A stretch of 64,000 nucleotides of DNA from Arthrobacter_B citreus (GTDB lineage Bacteria > Actinomycetota > Actinomycetes > Actinomycetales > Micrococcaceae): NCBI RefSeq assembly GCF_042429235.1, contig NZ_JBHMBA010000002.1; one strand, given 5' to 3'. Shown one piece after another: positions 49,902 through 58,733 of the stretch (position 1 is its first letter; each line of letters starts with the position of its first letter). The position numbers were made by a program, and so were the translations under genes. Below the pieces are notes generated by a model. It was not told the origin of the DNA, searched no databases, and saw only the letters and a list, made by a program, of their open reading frames with translations.

Positions 49902-50921
49902 CTAGGCGGACTCGCGGACAACAAGGGAAGTGGGCAGCCGGTGGATGCGCTCCGCCGGGCGGCCTTCGATCAATTCCACCAGCAGCTCGGCCATTTTTTC
50001 GCCAAGCGCGGCAATCGGATGGTGGATGGTGGTCAGCGCGGGGCTGAGGCTGGTGGCGTAATAGTCGTCGTCGAAGCCGACGACGGCGATGTCCTCCGGG
50101 ATGCGCAGGCCGCGTTCCTTAATCACAGAGTAGGCGCCGGCGGCCATCTGGTCATTCGCGGCGAAAAGACCGTCCAGCGGTTTTCCGCGGTCCAGCAGCC
50201 GGCGCATGGCAGCGGCACCGGAAGTCACGGTGAAGTCGCCCGTCTCCACGAGGGCGTCGTCGAGGCCGGCCGCGAGCAGGGAGGACCGCCAGCCGGCGAG
50301 CCGGTCAACGCCCGGCGGCATGTCCTGCGGCCCGGCAATGGTCGCGATGTGGCGGCGTCCATCCTCGATGAGGCGGGTGGTGGCATCAACGGCCCCCTCC
50401 TCGTTGTCCACCTCCACGAAATAGCTGTCGGACACTCCCATCAGGGGGCGGCCGGCAAAAACCAGCGGCAGGGAGCCGTTCAGGCGCGCCCAGGAATGGT
50501 CCCCGCTGTGGTGGGAGACCACGAGGACGCCGTCCACGTTGCCGCCGAGCAGGTACCGCCGGGTTTTCTCCGGATTCGCTTCCGACGATGTCACCATGTT
50601 CAGCATGTAATCGGTGGTGTTCAGGTAGCGCGCAACACCCTCCACCACTGTGGCGAAGAACGGATCCGCAAAGACCTTTGACGTCGATTCCGGAACGAGC
50701 AGCGTGACGGTGTAGGTCCGCCGGCTGGCCAGGGTCCGTGCCGCGCGGTTGGGAACGTAGTTCAGCGTGCGGACCGCCTGCTCCACCGAGCGCGCCAGAT
50801 GCGGGTCGACCGACGGCGCGCCGTTGACCACGCGCGACACCGTCGCCCGGGACACCCCTGCCAGGGCCGCCACCATTTCGAGCGTGGGGGCGGGCCTGGC
50901 AGAGCCGGAATCGGTGCTCAC
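49902..50921 (-). CDS. LacI family transcriptional regulator
   Basis: A 339-residue repressor with an N-terminal LacI helix-turn-helix (MVAALAGVSRATVSRVVNG, about 12-30), the hinge helix region (NRAARTLASR, about 57-66) and a periplasmic-binding-protein-like effector domain. The GTG start follows ggaga. It probably binds the two identical palindromes flanking the promoter upstream of the solute-binding protein gene, and responds to a beta-glucoside or its product. It is encoded 61 bp after the GH1 gene on the same strand. Confidence 0.92.
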   Translation of the reverse strand: MSTDSGSARPAPTLEMVAALAGVSRATVSRVVNGAPSVDPHLARSVEQAVRTLNYVPNRAARTLASRRTYTVTLLVPESTSKVFADPFFATVVEGVARYLNTTDYMLNMVTSSEANPEKTRRYLLGGNVDGVLVVSHHSGDHSWARLNGSLPLVFAGRPLMGVSDSYFVEVDNEEGAVDATTRLIEDGRRHIATIAGPQDMPPGVDRLAGWRSSLLAAGLDDALVETGDFTVTSGAAAMRRLLDRGKPLDGLFAANDQMAAGAYSVIKERGLRIPEDIAVVGFDDDYYATSLSPALTTIHHPIAALGEKMAELLVELIEGRPAERIHRLPTSLVVRESA

Positions 50922-50982
50922 TGTGTTCTCCCTGCACTGGTTATCCGGAGGTGGTGCTGACTTTCCACTGTACCGGCGGGTT

Positions 50983-52410
50983 TCACACAGCCGGCGCCGC
51001 GGCGCGGCTGGAAGCGATCATGCGGCTGTAGGCCAGTCCGCTGTCCTTAATGATCCGGTCCTGCGTGTCGTAATCAACCCGCACAATACCGAAGCGTTTG
51101 CTGTAGCCCCAGGACCATTCGAAGTTGTCCAGCAGCGACCAGACGAAGTAGCCGCGGACATCTGCTCCGGCCTGGATCGCCCGGCCCACCGCGTCAATGT
51201 GGTCGAGGATGTACTGCGTGCGCTCGGGGTCCGGCACCGTCCCTTCCGGGCTGACGGCGTCGTCGTACGCCGCGCCGTTTTCGGTCACATACAGCGGCGG
51301 GAGGGACGGGTATTCCTCACCGAGCCGAACCAGAAGCTTGCGCAGTCCGTCGGGATTCACTTCCCAGTCCATGGCGGTGCGGGGCAGGCCGCGGCTGGGG
51401 AAGGTGATGTGCTCGGCTCCGATCCAGCAGGAGGCCGCTTCCTTGCCGGCGCCTCCGCCGTGTCCGTCAGCGCCGGTGGTGTCCGGGTGGCCGCTGATCA
51501 TGTCGTCGTGGTAGTGATTGACGCCCAGGAAATCGATGGGGGCACCGATGATCTCCAGGTCTCCGGGCTGGATCACTTCTCCCAGCCCAAAGGGTTCCAG
51601 GTCCGCCAGCGTGTCCTCCGGATAGCTGCCCCGCAGGATCGGGTCCAGGAAGATCCGGTTCTGCAGTGAATCGAAGAGCCGGGCCGCCTCCAAATCCACC
51701 GGGTCGTTCGGGTCCCGGGGGATGGAGTTGCTCAGGTTCAGGGTGATGCCCAGGTTTTCCGCGCCCCGGCTGCGCAGCTCAGCCACGGCCAGGCCGTGGG
51801 CGAGGTGCTGGTGGTGGACAGCGGCGATTGCTGCCCGCGGTTCCTGGCGGCCCGGGGCATGGACTCCGGAGCCGTAGCCCAGCAGCGAGGAGCAGAAGGG
51901 CTCGTTAAACGTGGTCCAGTGCCGCACCCGGTCGCCCAGGGCTGAGTAGACATCGTTGGCATAGTCCACGAAACGGTGTGCGGTGTCCCGGTTGGCCCAG
52001 CCGCCCTTTTCCTCCAGCTCCTGGGGAAGGTCCCAGTGGTAGAGCGTGAGCCATGGGAGGATGCCGGCCTCAAGCAGTTCATCCACCAGCCGGGAGTAGA
52101 AGTCCAGTCCCTTGGCGTTGGTGCTGCGGCCGCCCGGCCGCACCCGCGCCCAGCTGGTGGAAAAACGGTAGGAGTCCAGTCCGAGGTCCTTCATGATGGC
52201 CACATCGGCAGGCATTCGGTGGTAATGGTCCACGGCAACGGCCGGGGTGTCTCCGTTGAGGATGTTTCCGGGAGCTGCGGCAAAGGCGTCCCACACGGAG
52301 TCCTCTTTGCCGTCTTCGCGGGCCGCTCCCTCGACTTGGGCAGCAGCGGTTGCCGACCCCCAGATAAAGCCGGCCGGCCAGGTGTTCTCCACCGGGATGT
52401 TGATTGTCAT
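50983..52410 (-). CDS. bglB: glycoside hydrolase family 1 beta-glucosidase
   Basis: A 475-residue GH1 retaining beta-glucosidase. The acid/base Glu is in TTFNEPFC (about 162-169) and the nucleophile Glu in YVTENGAAYDD (about 375-385). LTLYHWDLPQ is near 118-127. No signal peptide, so it hydrolyses imported beta-glucosides such as cellobiose in the cytosol. Its start overlaps the permease stop by one base (TAATG). Confidence 0.94.
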   Translation of the reverse strand: MTINIPVENTWPAGFIWGSATAAAQVEGAAREDGKEDSVWDAFAAAPGNILNGDTPAVAVDHYHRMPADVAIMKDLGLDSYRFSTSWARVRPGGRSTNAKGLDFYSRLVDELLEAGILPWLTLYHWDLPQELEEKGGWANRDTAHRFVDYANDVYSALGDRVRHWTTFNEPFCSSLLGYGSGVHAPGRQEPRAAIAAVHHQHLAHGLAVAELRSRGAENLGITLNLSNSIPRDPNDPVDLEAARLFDSLQNRIFLDPILRGSYPEDTLADLEPFGLGEVIQPGDLEIIGAPIDFLGVNHYHDDMISGHPDTTGADGHGGGAGKEAASCWIGAEHITFPSRGLPRTAMDWEVNPDGLRKLLVRLGEEYPSLPPLYVTENGAAYDDAVSPEGTVPDPERTQYILDHIDAVGRAIQAGADVRGYFVWSLLDNFEWSWGYSKRFGIVRVDYDTQDRIIKDSGLAYSRMIASSRAAAPAV

Positions 52411-53315
52411 TAGCCCTTCACTGCTCCCTGCATGATTCCGGATATAAGTTGTTTGCCTGCCAGCACAAAGAGAACAAGCAGGGGGATGGTGGCCAGCGCC
52501 GCGCCGGTCAGGACCACCGAGTAGTCCACGTACCTCGACGACTGCAGCTGGCTCAGCGCGGTCTGGAGGGTGGGATTGTCGGCGTTGAGGACCAGCAGCG
52601 GCCAGAGGAAATCGGTCCAGGCCATCATGAACGTGAACAGGCTCAGGATGGCCATGGCCGGTTTGGCGGCCGGCAGGGCGACATGCCAGAACGTCCTGAT
52701 CATGTTGGCGCCGTCCATGCGGGCGGATTCGATCAGCTCATCGGGGATGACATCCACCAGATACTGCCGCATGAAGAACACGCCGAAGGCCGTGACGAGG
52801 GTGGGAATGATGACCGCCCCGATCTCACCCGTCCAGCCGAAGGTCCTCATGACCATGAACAGCGGAATGATGCCCAGCTGGGTGGGGATCGCCATGGTGG
52901 CCACCACCGCCACCATCAGGACGCCGTTGCCGCGGAACTTGAGCTTGGCGAAGGCATAGCCTGCCAGTGTGGAGAACGTCACCACGGAAACGGTGATGAT
53001 CGTGGAAATGAGGATGCTGTTCCCCAGCGCTGTCCAGAACGGGATGGTGTCGAAGACTTCCCCCACGTTGGTCCAGAAGTTGCCGCCCGGCAGCAGCGGG
53101 GGCCAGTCCAGTCCCAGCGCCTCATTGGTTCGGCTGCCGACGACGACGGACCACCACAGCGGGTAGGCCGAGCCCAGGAAGAAGGCCAGCAGCAGTCCAT
53201 AGGTCAGGTAGCCGGGCTTCAGCCCGTTGCCGAAGATGCGCTGCCGGAACGGCCGGCCCGGGCGGGACGGTGCTGACGTCTTGTTGCCGGCGGTGTTCTT
53301 TTCCAGGATGCTCAT
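52410..53315 (-). CDS. carbohydrate ABC transporter permease (MalG type)
   Basis: A 301-residue inner-membrane permease with six predicted membrane segments and the EAA-like loop ELIESARMDGANMIRTFWHVALP (residues about 187-209), which contacts the ATPase. An N-terminal cytoplasmic tail of ~35 residues is basic. It pairs with the upstream MalF-type permease (4-base overlap). No ATPase gene is in the cluster, so a shared MsiK-like ATPase is probably used. Confidence 0.92.
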   Translation of the reverse strand: MSILEKNTAGNKTSAPSRPGRPFRQRIFGNGLKPGYLTYGLLLAFFLGSAYPLWWSVVVGSRTNEALGLDWPPLLPGGNFWTNVGEVFDTIPFWTALGNSILISTIITVSVVTFSTLAGYAFAKLKFRGNGVLMVAVVATMAIPTQLGIIPLFMVMRTFGWTGEIGAVIIPTLVTAFGVFFMRQYLVDVIPDELIESARMDGANMIRTFWHVALPAAKPAMAILSLFTFMMAWTDFLWPLLVLNADNPTLQTALSQLQSSRYVDYSVVLTGAALATIPLLVLFVLAGKQLISGIMQGAVKG

Positions 53316-54337
53316 TTGCGTTTCCCTTCGGCACGGCGCTGGGCACGGTTGGTCGGCTTCTTGGAATCAGCCGATGCAATCCGCTTTGAGATGGAGAAAT
53401 TCACGATCCCAATAATCACGATGAGCAGAAAGAGCAGCCAGGCAATGGCTGAAGCCTTGCCGAAGTTGTTCCGCTGGAAACCCATCTCCCAGAGATAGAG
53501 GACGGTGGTTTGGAAATTGCGCTGCGGACCGCCGGGGTCTGTCGGGTCGAAAAGCCGCGGTTCTGCGAAGATCTGCAGGCCGCCGATGGTGGAAGTGATG
53601 ATCACGAAGATCATGGTTGGCCGGATACTCGGGAGCGTGATGCTGAAGAAGCGGCGGAAGGCTCCGGCTCCGTCGATAGCCGCAGACTCGTAGATGTCCC
53701 GGGGGACGGCCTGCATGGCAGCCAGGAGGATCAAGGCGTTGTAGCCGGTCCACCGCCAGTTGACCATGGTGGCAATGGCAATGTGGCTTGGCAGGGTGTC
53801 GGTCCGCCAATTGACCGGATCAATGCCGAAGTTGCCCAGGACGTTGTTGATCAGGCCCTGCTCCTCACCGAACATGTTCGTGAAGATCATGGCAACGGCC
53901 ACGGGGGTGACAACGTAGGGGAGCAGGACGCTCATCCGCCAGAACGTTTTGGCCCTGAGGTTCTGGTCCAGGACCGCGGCGATGAACAGGGCTCCGATGA
54001 GCTGAGGAATGGCCGAGAGCAGAAAGATGCTCATCGTGTTTCCCAGCGAATTCCAGAAGAACCGGTCCTGCAGCACGGTGGCGAAGTTTCCGAGTCCTAT
54101 GAACTCGCCCTGGCCCTTGAGCAGGTGCCAGTCATGCAGGGAAACCCAAAACGTGTAGACCAGGGGGAAAAGGCCCACGAGGGCAAAGAGGAGGAAAAAG
54201 GGAGAGATGTACAGGTAGGGGGAGAATTTCAGGTCCCAGCTGCTGAGGCGGTACCTGAGCGGGGACTTGGCCTTGGGCGGCGCCGCCGCCGGGGCCGGGC
54301 GTTTGATGGTAACGGTCATGACGTTCTCGCAGTCCAT
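53312..54337 (-). CDS. carbohydrate ABC transporter permease (MalF type)
   Basis: A 341-residue permease with about six membrane segments and the coupling loop YESAAIDGAGAFRRFFSITLP (residues about 216-236). The ATG at 54337 has ggagg 8 nt upstream, but that site is buried in a strong intercistronic hairpin; an alternative ATG at 54319 is possible. It lies 46 bp after the solute-binding protein gene and overlaps the second permease gene by 4 bases. Confidence 0.92.
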   Translation of the reverse strand: MDCENVMTVTIKRPAPAAAPPKAKSPLRYRLSSWDLKFSPYLYISPFFLLFALVGLFPLVYTFWVSLHDWHLLKGQGEFIGLGNFATVLQDRFFWNSLGNTMSIFLLSAIPQLIGALFIAAVLDQNLRAKTFWRMSVLLPYVVTPVAVAMIFTNMFGEEQGLINNVLGNFGIDPVNWRTDTLPSHIAIATMVNWRWTGYNALILLAAMQAVPRDIYESAAIDGAGAFRRFFSITLPSIRPTMIFVIITSTIGGLQIFAEPRLFDPTDPGGPQRNFQTTVLYLWEMGFQRNNFGKASAIAWLLFLLIVIIGIVNFSISKRIASADSKKPTNRAQRRAEGKRK

Positions 54338-54341
54338 CTGG

Positions 54342-54368
54342 GGGGCCTCCGGTCCTGCCGGAGGCCCC
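54342..54368 (-). promoter_or_regulatory. intercistronic hairpin occluding the permease ribosome-binding site
   Basis: ggggcctccgg (54342-54352) and ccggaggcccc (54358-54368) form a perfect 11-bp stem with a 5-nt loop between the binding-protein stop and the MalF-type start. On the mRNA the right arm contains the ggagg that serves the permease. Confidence 0.7.
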
Positions 54369-54383
54369 GCGTTCGACGATGTG

Positions 54384-55697
54384 CTAGTTGTTGACTACGA
54401 GCTCGTTGAGGAGCTTCATGGCCTCGTTCCAGGAGGCTTCACCGTCAGCAGAGCCTGCATCAAGCTGGCCCAGCGCGGCGCTGAAAACCTTGTCCTGGAT
54501 GACTGAGTCCTCAGGACCCTTGAACTGCGCCGTGACGCCTTCTGCGCGGGACGCGAGGATCGCTCCGGTCGGAGCGTTGTTGAACAGCTCGTTGGGTGTT
54601 GCTTCTTCGGCGAGCTGTTCCTGGGCTGCAACGGTGCTGGGGAAGTTGTTGGCTGCCGCACTCTGCTTGACCTGCTGCTCGGGTGCCGTCAGCCAGGCTG
54701 CCAGCTTGGCCGCTTCTTCGGGGTGCTCGGACGTCTCGGGCACCGACAGGAAAGCGCCGCCCCAGTTGGATGCGCCGCCGGGGAAAACATCGGCGAAGTC
54801 CCAGCCTGCTTCGGCACCCGCTCCTGCGGATTCCATCTGGGTTTGGATGGTGCCGAGCATCCAGCCCGGGCAGACGAAGGTCGCGAAGGACCCGTCAGTG
54901 AAGGCCTTGCCCTTGCCCCAGTCCCACTTCTTCTCGTTGGCGGACAGGCCCGCCTCGGTACCGGCGGCAAGCTGCATGAACTGCTTCTTCATTGCGTCGT
55001 TGTCTTCGATGTTCAGCTCACCGTCGGCGGTGTAGTACCCCTCGTCCATTTGGTTCACCATGGAGTTCCACACGAAGCCCGACTGGTCATACCAGGCAAG
55101 ACCGGTCTTGTCGTGGTACTGCTGGCCGATTTCAAAGTACTTGTCCCAGGTGGCGTCGTCTCCGCCGAAGAGTTCGGCAACAGCTTCACGGTCGCTGGGC
55201 AGTCCGGCAGCTTCGAACAGCTTTCCGTTGTAGCACAGGCCCTGCGGGCCAATGTCGGTTCCATAGCCAATGACGCGGCCGTCGGGATCGGTGCCCTGCT
55301 TGTACTTCCAGTCGACCCAGTTGTCCTTGATGTCTTCGGCGCCGTATTCGTTGAGGTCAACGAACTGGTCGGACACTTCCATGATCGAGCCCAGCCAGCC
55401 TTCTTCGATGGCCACGACATCGCTCAGACCGGACCCGGCCGACAGCTTGGTGAAGGCTTCGGTGCGTGCGTTCTCGCCGCGGTCGATGTTGTTGGGCTTG
55501 ATATCGATGCCCGGGTTGGCGGCTTCATACTCGGCGTACAGATCGTCGTAGCCGAAGGTTCCGAAAGTGGTGATGCTCAGCTCGATGGGATTGTCGGCGC
55601 TGGCGGCCTCCTGGTCGCCTCCGCCGCAGCCGACGGCGAGCAGTGCCACTGCGGCGGCACCTGCGATTGCCGCTGTGGGGTATCGGAAGTTCTTCAC
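54384..55697 (-). CDS. extracellular solute-binding protein (sugar ABC transporter lipoprotein)
   Basis: A 437-residue lipoprotein with a signal peptide (about 1-25) ending in the lipobox LAVGC, followed by a family-1 solute-binding domain (FGTFGYDDLYAEYEAANPGI near 45-64). It is anchored outside the membrane and captures the sugar for the two permeases. The GTG at 55697 is chosen because aggag lies 5 nt upstream; an in-frame GTG two codons earlier falls inside that site. First gene of the operon. Confidence 0.93.
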   Translation of the reverse strand: MKNFRYPTAAIAGAAAVALLAVGCGGGDQEAASADNPIELSITTFGTFGYDDLYAEYEAANPGIDIKPNNIDRGENARTEAFTKLSAGSGLSDVVAIEEGWLGSIMEVSDQFVDLNEYGAEDIKDNWVDWKYKQGTDPDGRVIGYGTDIGPQGLCYNGKLFEAAGLPSDREAVAELFGGDDATWDKYFEIGQQYHDKTGLAWYDQSGFVWNSMVNQMDEGYYTADGELNIEDNDAMKKQFMQLAAGTEAGLSANEKKWDWGKGKAFTDGSFATFVCPGWMLGTIQTQMESAGAGAEAGWDFADVFPGGASNWGGAFLSVPETSEHPEEAAKLAAWLTAPEQQVKQSAAANNFPSTVAAQEQLAEEATPNELFNNAPTGAILASRAEGVTAQFKGPEDSVIQDKVFSAALGQLDAGSADGEASWNEAMKLLNELVVNN

Positions 55698-55873
55698 GGT
55701 CACTCCTTTGTGTGTGGGTGGAGCAGTTGGATATCCCGGGGCAGTGGACCGTGCGTCGTGGAACTGATGAGGCCTGATCGACGGAAGCGGGAAGGGGAAC
55801 AGCTGGGATGTGGATTGCTGGAACAGAGTCGTACGCTCGGGCGGGCTCCGGGGTGATGCGGAACCTCCAGCTC

Positions 55874-55887
55874 AGAGAGCGCTCTCT
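55874..55887. promoter_or_regulatory. LacI-type operator, promoter-distal copy
   Basis: agagagcgctctct is a perfect 14-bp palindrome with the central CG of LacI-family operators. It lies just downstream of the predicted transcription start of the sugar operon. Confidence 0.8.
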
Positions 55888-55900
55888 TGACTTCTCCATC

Positions 55901-55929
55901 ACACTAGGAGTGATCGGCGTCACTGTCAA
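55901..55929 (-). promoter_or_regulatory. promoter of the beta-glucoside operon
   Basis: On the minus strand TTGACA (55929-55924) and TAGTGT (55906-55901) are spaced by 17 bp, a near-consensus housekeeping promoter. The predicted leader to the binding-protein start is about 195 nt. 55704-55873 holds only this leader, with no gene. Confidence 0.75.
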
Positions 55930-55942
55930 GAGAGCGCTCTCT
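55929..55942. promoter_or_regulatory. LacI-type operator, upstream copy
   Basis: An identical 14-bp palindrome agagagcgctctct, overlapping the -35 edge. Its centre is 55 bp from the other copy. Confidence 0.8.
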
Positions 55943-56108
55943 GAAATGTTTTCAGAATGTTTCAGGGAGAAGTCAGGCCTGTGGCAGGCTGCGGCTCAGA
56001 CCCGCTGAAGAATCGGTTTGACGGCGTGGGAGCGAAGTGCGTCCGCAGCGGCTAGGGTCGACAAGCACAGGCTGCATACTGCCGGCCCTTGGATCAGCGG
56101 GAGACGAA

Positions 56109-56348
56109 TTGACTGAGAAATGGACTCACCCGACAGTGCGCCGCGGGACGATCTGGTGGACGATGCAGAGCATGGCTTTAGGAGTGCTCACCGTTGGGTT
56201 GGTGTTTATCGCCCTCTGGAAGCCCTCCACCGGAGCGACTATCGCAGCCGTCGCAGCTCTGATCCTGGGGCCCCTTCTGATCTTCACGGCGGTCAAACAG
56301 ATCAAGAAGCTTCGCCACGAGTATCGCTACTCCGAAGAAGATCGGTAA
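56109..56348 (+). CDS. small hypothetical membrane protein
   Basis: A 79-residue protein with two hydrophobic segments (about 18-38 and 43-64) and a charged C-terminal tail KKLRHEYRYSEEDR. The TTG start is chosen because gggaga lies 6 nt upstream; the frame is also open from an ATG at 56037. Family not recognised. Confidence 0.55.
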   Translation: MTEKWTHPTVRRGTIWWTMQSMALGVLTVGLVFIALWKPSTGATIAAVAALILGPLLIFTAVKQIKKLRHEYRYSEEDR

Positions 56349-56425
56349 TTCGCCGGTTGCTCCAGCCAGCAGGTGGTGCGTCGTGGAAGTGCTCCCAGGT
56401 CCAGCTCCCTCAGGAAAGGATGAAC

Positions 56426-57004
56426 ATGTTCGAAGACATGAAATGGCTGAACGAACCTCCCCGCTTCGAGATCGGTGCAGACAGGCTGACTCTGGAAACG
56501 GCCCCCGCAACAGATTTTTGGAGGGAAACACACTACGGGTTCACCCGGGACAGCGGGCATTTTCTCCACCGGGAAGTGGACGGAGACTTTGACGTTACTG
56601 CGACGGTGTCCGGGGACTTCACCTCACTGTACGACCAGGCCGGCCTCATGATCCGCTGCGATGAGGAAACGTGGTTGAAGGCAGGCGTTGAGTTCACCGA
56701 CGGTGCACTTCAGCTCAGCACGGTTATCACCAACGGGACCTCGGACTGGTCGCTAAGCCCCTTGGAAGCAGGCCGCGACAAGATAACCCTGAGACTGACC
56801 CGCCAGGCTAACGCCATCCATGTGCAGTACCTCAGGCAGCCGGGCTTGGCAGGGCAATGGACGAGCCTGCGGCTCGGCTATCTGCAGATCGACGGTCCAT
56901 GCCAAGTGGGCGTAATGGCCTGTTCGCCTGAACGCGGAGGCCTGCATGTCGGTGCCACTGACTTCAGCATCCGCCCCTCGGCGGGCATCGCCCTGCATTC
57001 CTGA
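56426..57004 (+). CDS. DUF1349 domain-containing protein
   Basis: A 192-residue concanavalin-like beta-sandwich protein. Near 31-42 it has RETHYGFTRDSG, and near 65-90 YDQAGLMIRCDEETWLKAGVEF, the hallmark of DUF1349 (YesU/regulation of enolase protein 1-like). Such proteins probably bind carbohydrates; function unproven. The second ATG (56426) is preferred because aaagga is at proper distance; the first (56420) sits inside it. Confidence 0.85.
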   Translation: MFEDMKWLNEPPRFEIGADRLTLETAPATDFWRETHYGFTRDSGHFLHREVDGDFDVTATVSGDFTSLYDQAGLMIRCDEETWLKAGVEFTDGALQLSTVITNGTSDWSLSPLEAGRDKITLRLTRQANAIHVQYLRQPGLAGQWTSLRLGYLQIDGPCQVGVMACSPERGGLHVGATDFSIRPSAGIALHS

Positions 57005-57039
57005 AAGCCCCGCCCTCCGAGGGGGTGAGTCTTTCGGGC

Positions 57040-57045
57040 TAGTAT
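57040..57045 (+). promoter_or_regulatory. -10 element for leaderless DUF2332 gene
   Basis: TAGTAT ends 6 nt before the ATG at 57052. No Shine-Dalgarno. Confidence 0.5.
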
Positions 57046-57051
57046 CCACCC

Positions 57052-58026
57052 ATGTCGATTGCCAACACTTACCGGGGTTTCGCGGAACTCGAAGCGCGCG
57101 GTGTCTCCGATATTTATGAGGACTGGGCCCTGGGCGTCTCCAGGGATCCGGAAGTCCAGGCATTGTTGGCCGGGCTTCAGCCGGCGAAGCGGCAACCGAA
57201 CCTGGTGTTCGCCGCCGCCCGCGCCCAGGGGGCGCCTCCGGGCAGCTACGAAAACCTCAGGCCCTGGCTGCTCGCCAATTGGCAGAAGGTGGAGCCGGTC
57301 ATCCGGAACCGTTCCACCCAAACCAACGAGGCCGGCCGGTGCGCTGTCCTCCTTCCTCAACTCGCCGCAATTGAAGGACCGGTTGCGCTGCTGGAAGTCG
57401 GAGCCTCCGCCGGGATCTGCCTGTATCCGGACCGGTACAGCTACAGCTACAGCTACCAACGGGAGGGCGGGCAGGTCCGGATAGATCCTCCGCAGGCCAC
57501 TGACGTGCTGCTCGAATGCGAACTGCGGGGTGGCTCCACCGTCCCGACCAGGATTCCCGAGGTGATCTGGCGTGCTGGGATCGATTTGAACCCGATCGAC
57601 ATCAGTGACCGAGGGGACCTGCAGTGGTTGGAGGCCCTCATCTGGCCTGAACACGAGGCCCGGCGCCAACGCCTCCACGCCGCCGCGGCTGTGGTCGCCG
57701 CTGATCCGCCCCTGCTCGTGGCAGGTGACCTGAACCAGGAGATTGGCAGATTGGCCCGGCTGGCCCCGCCGGAGGCCACATTGGTCATCTTCCACAGCGC
57801 CGTGCTCGTATACCTCTCCCGCCCGGAGCGGGAGCAGTTCGTGGACCAGGTGAGTGCCCTCGACTGCGTGTGGTTGAGCAACGAAGGCCTGCAGGTCCTG
57901 CCCGGCATTGCCGCCCGGATTACCGGCCGGACACCGCCACAGGACGGTGCCTTCGTCCTGGCGAGAAACGGAGAACCGGTCGCCCTCACCGGACCCCACG
58001 GACAGTACACCCAGTCCCTGACCTGA
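57052..58026 (+). CDS. DUF2332 domain-containing protein
   Basis: A 324-residue protein. It contains LLEVGASAGICLYPDRY (about 112-128), which resembles a SAM-binding glycine-rich loop, and TLVIFHSAVLVYLSRPER near 242-259. DUF2332 proteins are common in Actinobacteria and may be methyltransferase-like, but no activity is established. It carries an unusual Ser-Tyr repeat (YSYSYSY) after the loop. It stands alone, probably with a leaderless mRNA. Confidence 0.82.
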   Translation: MSIANTYRGFAELEARGVSDIYEDWALGVSRDPEVQALLAGLQPAKRQPNLVFAAARAQGAPPGSYENLRPWLLANWQKVEPVIRNRSTQTNEAGRCAVLLPQLAAIEGPVALLEVGASAGICLYPDRYSYSYSYQREGGQVRIDPPQATDVLLECELRGGSTVPTRIPEVIWRAGIDLNPIDISDRGDLQWLEALIWPEHEARRQRLHAAAAVVAADPPLLVAGDLNQEIGRLARLAPPEATLVIFHSAVLVYLSRPEREQFVDQVSALDCVWLSNEGLQVLPGIAARITGRTPPQDGAFVLARNGEPVALTGPHGQYTQSLT

Positions 58027-58053
58027 CTCGATGCTCAGTGGCATGATGGCGCC

Positions 58054-58650
58054 ATGACGTTTTTTCCCAGTGATTCGACCGCCGCGCAATGGATCGCGGC
58101 CAGCGAGGAGCACTGGTGGAACCTGGTGACGCTGGGTCCGCCGGGATTTCCGGCGTATGCGCGGCTGCGGTTTATTGCTGATCCGTCCTACGAGGGTCAG
58201 TCCGAAAACGATGTTGTACGCCCGGGCGGCGTCCTTCCGGATGATGATCAGCTCCGCATCGCGGTGGGAACGCTGCTGCGGCACGCGGGCTCACCCGCCG
58301 AAGGATGTCTGCTGATCTGGGACGGCTGGGGCGAAGATGCGTTCCCCGAGCCCCTACTTCGGACACCCCGTGTGGTGGTCCCCAACCGTGAGTATTACCT
58401 GTGCAGGGTCCCGCTGCAGGACTTCGTCTCCGGGGCGGTCAGTAACTCGTGGCAGGCGGAAACGGGCCGCCCCATGCCGGCCCCTGCCTTCATCTGGCCC
58501 TCGAACCGGACCTGGTGCATCACCTCGGACGTCGATCCTCACTGGGCCGGCATCGGAGCTGATCGGGAACTGATCGACCAGTTACTGGCTGAACCACAAA
58601 TCGACGTCGTTCCGGTCGATGCGGATCAAAAACTGCCCTTCTACTCCTAG
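58054..58650 (+). CDS. hypothetical protein
   Basis: A 198-residue soluble protein rich in Trp and Pro (EEHWWNLV, LLIWDGWGED, FIWPSNRTWCITSDVDPHW). The end of this pattern resembles small actinobacterial conserved hypotheticals, but no family is assigned. It starts 27 bp after the DUF2332 gene and could be co-transcribed; CATGAT 6 nt before the ATG is a weak leaderless -10. Confidence 0.7.
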   Translation: MTFFPSDSTAAQWIAASEEHWWNLVTLGPPGFPAYARLRFIADPSYEGQSENDVVRPGGVLPDDDQLRIAVGTLLRHAGSPAEGCLLIWDGWGEDAFPEPLLRTPRVVVPNREYYLCRVPLQDFVSGAVSNSWQAETGRPMPAPAFIWPSNRTWCITSDVDPHWAGIGADRELIDQLLAEPQIDVVPVDADQKLPFYS

Positions 58651-58733
58651 CGGCCCGGCGGCAGGATTCACAGCGCACCCGGAAGTTGCTTCCCTGTGCC
58701 GCCGTAACACTCCGGATCCGGGGATCCCCAACC

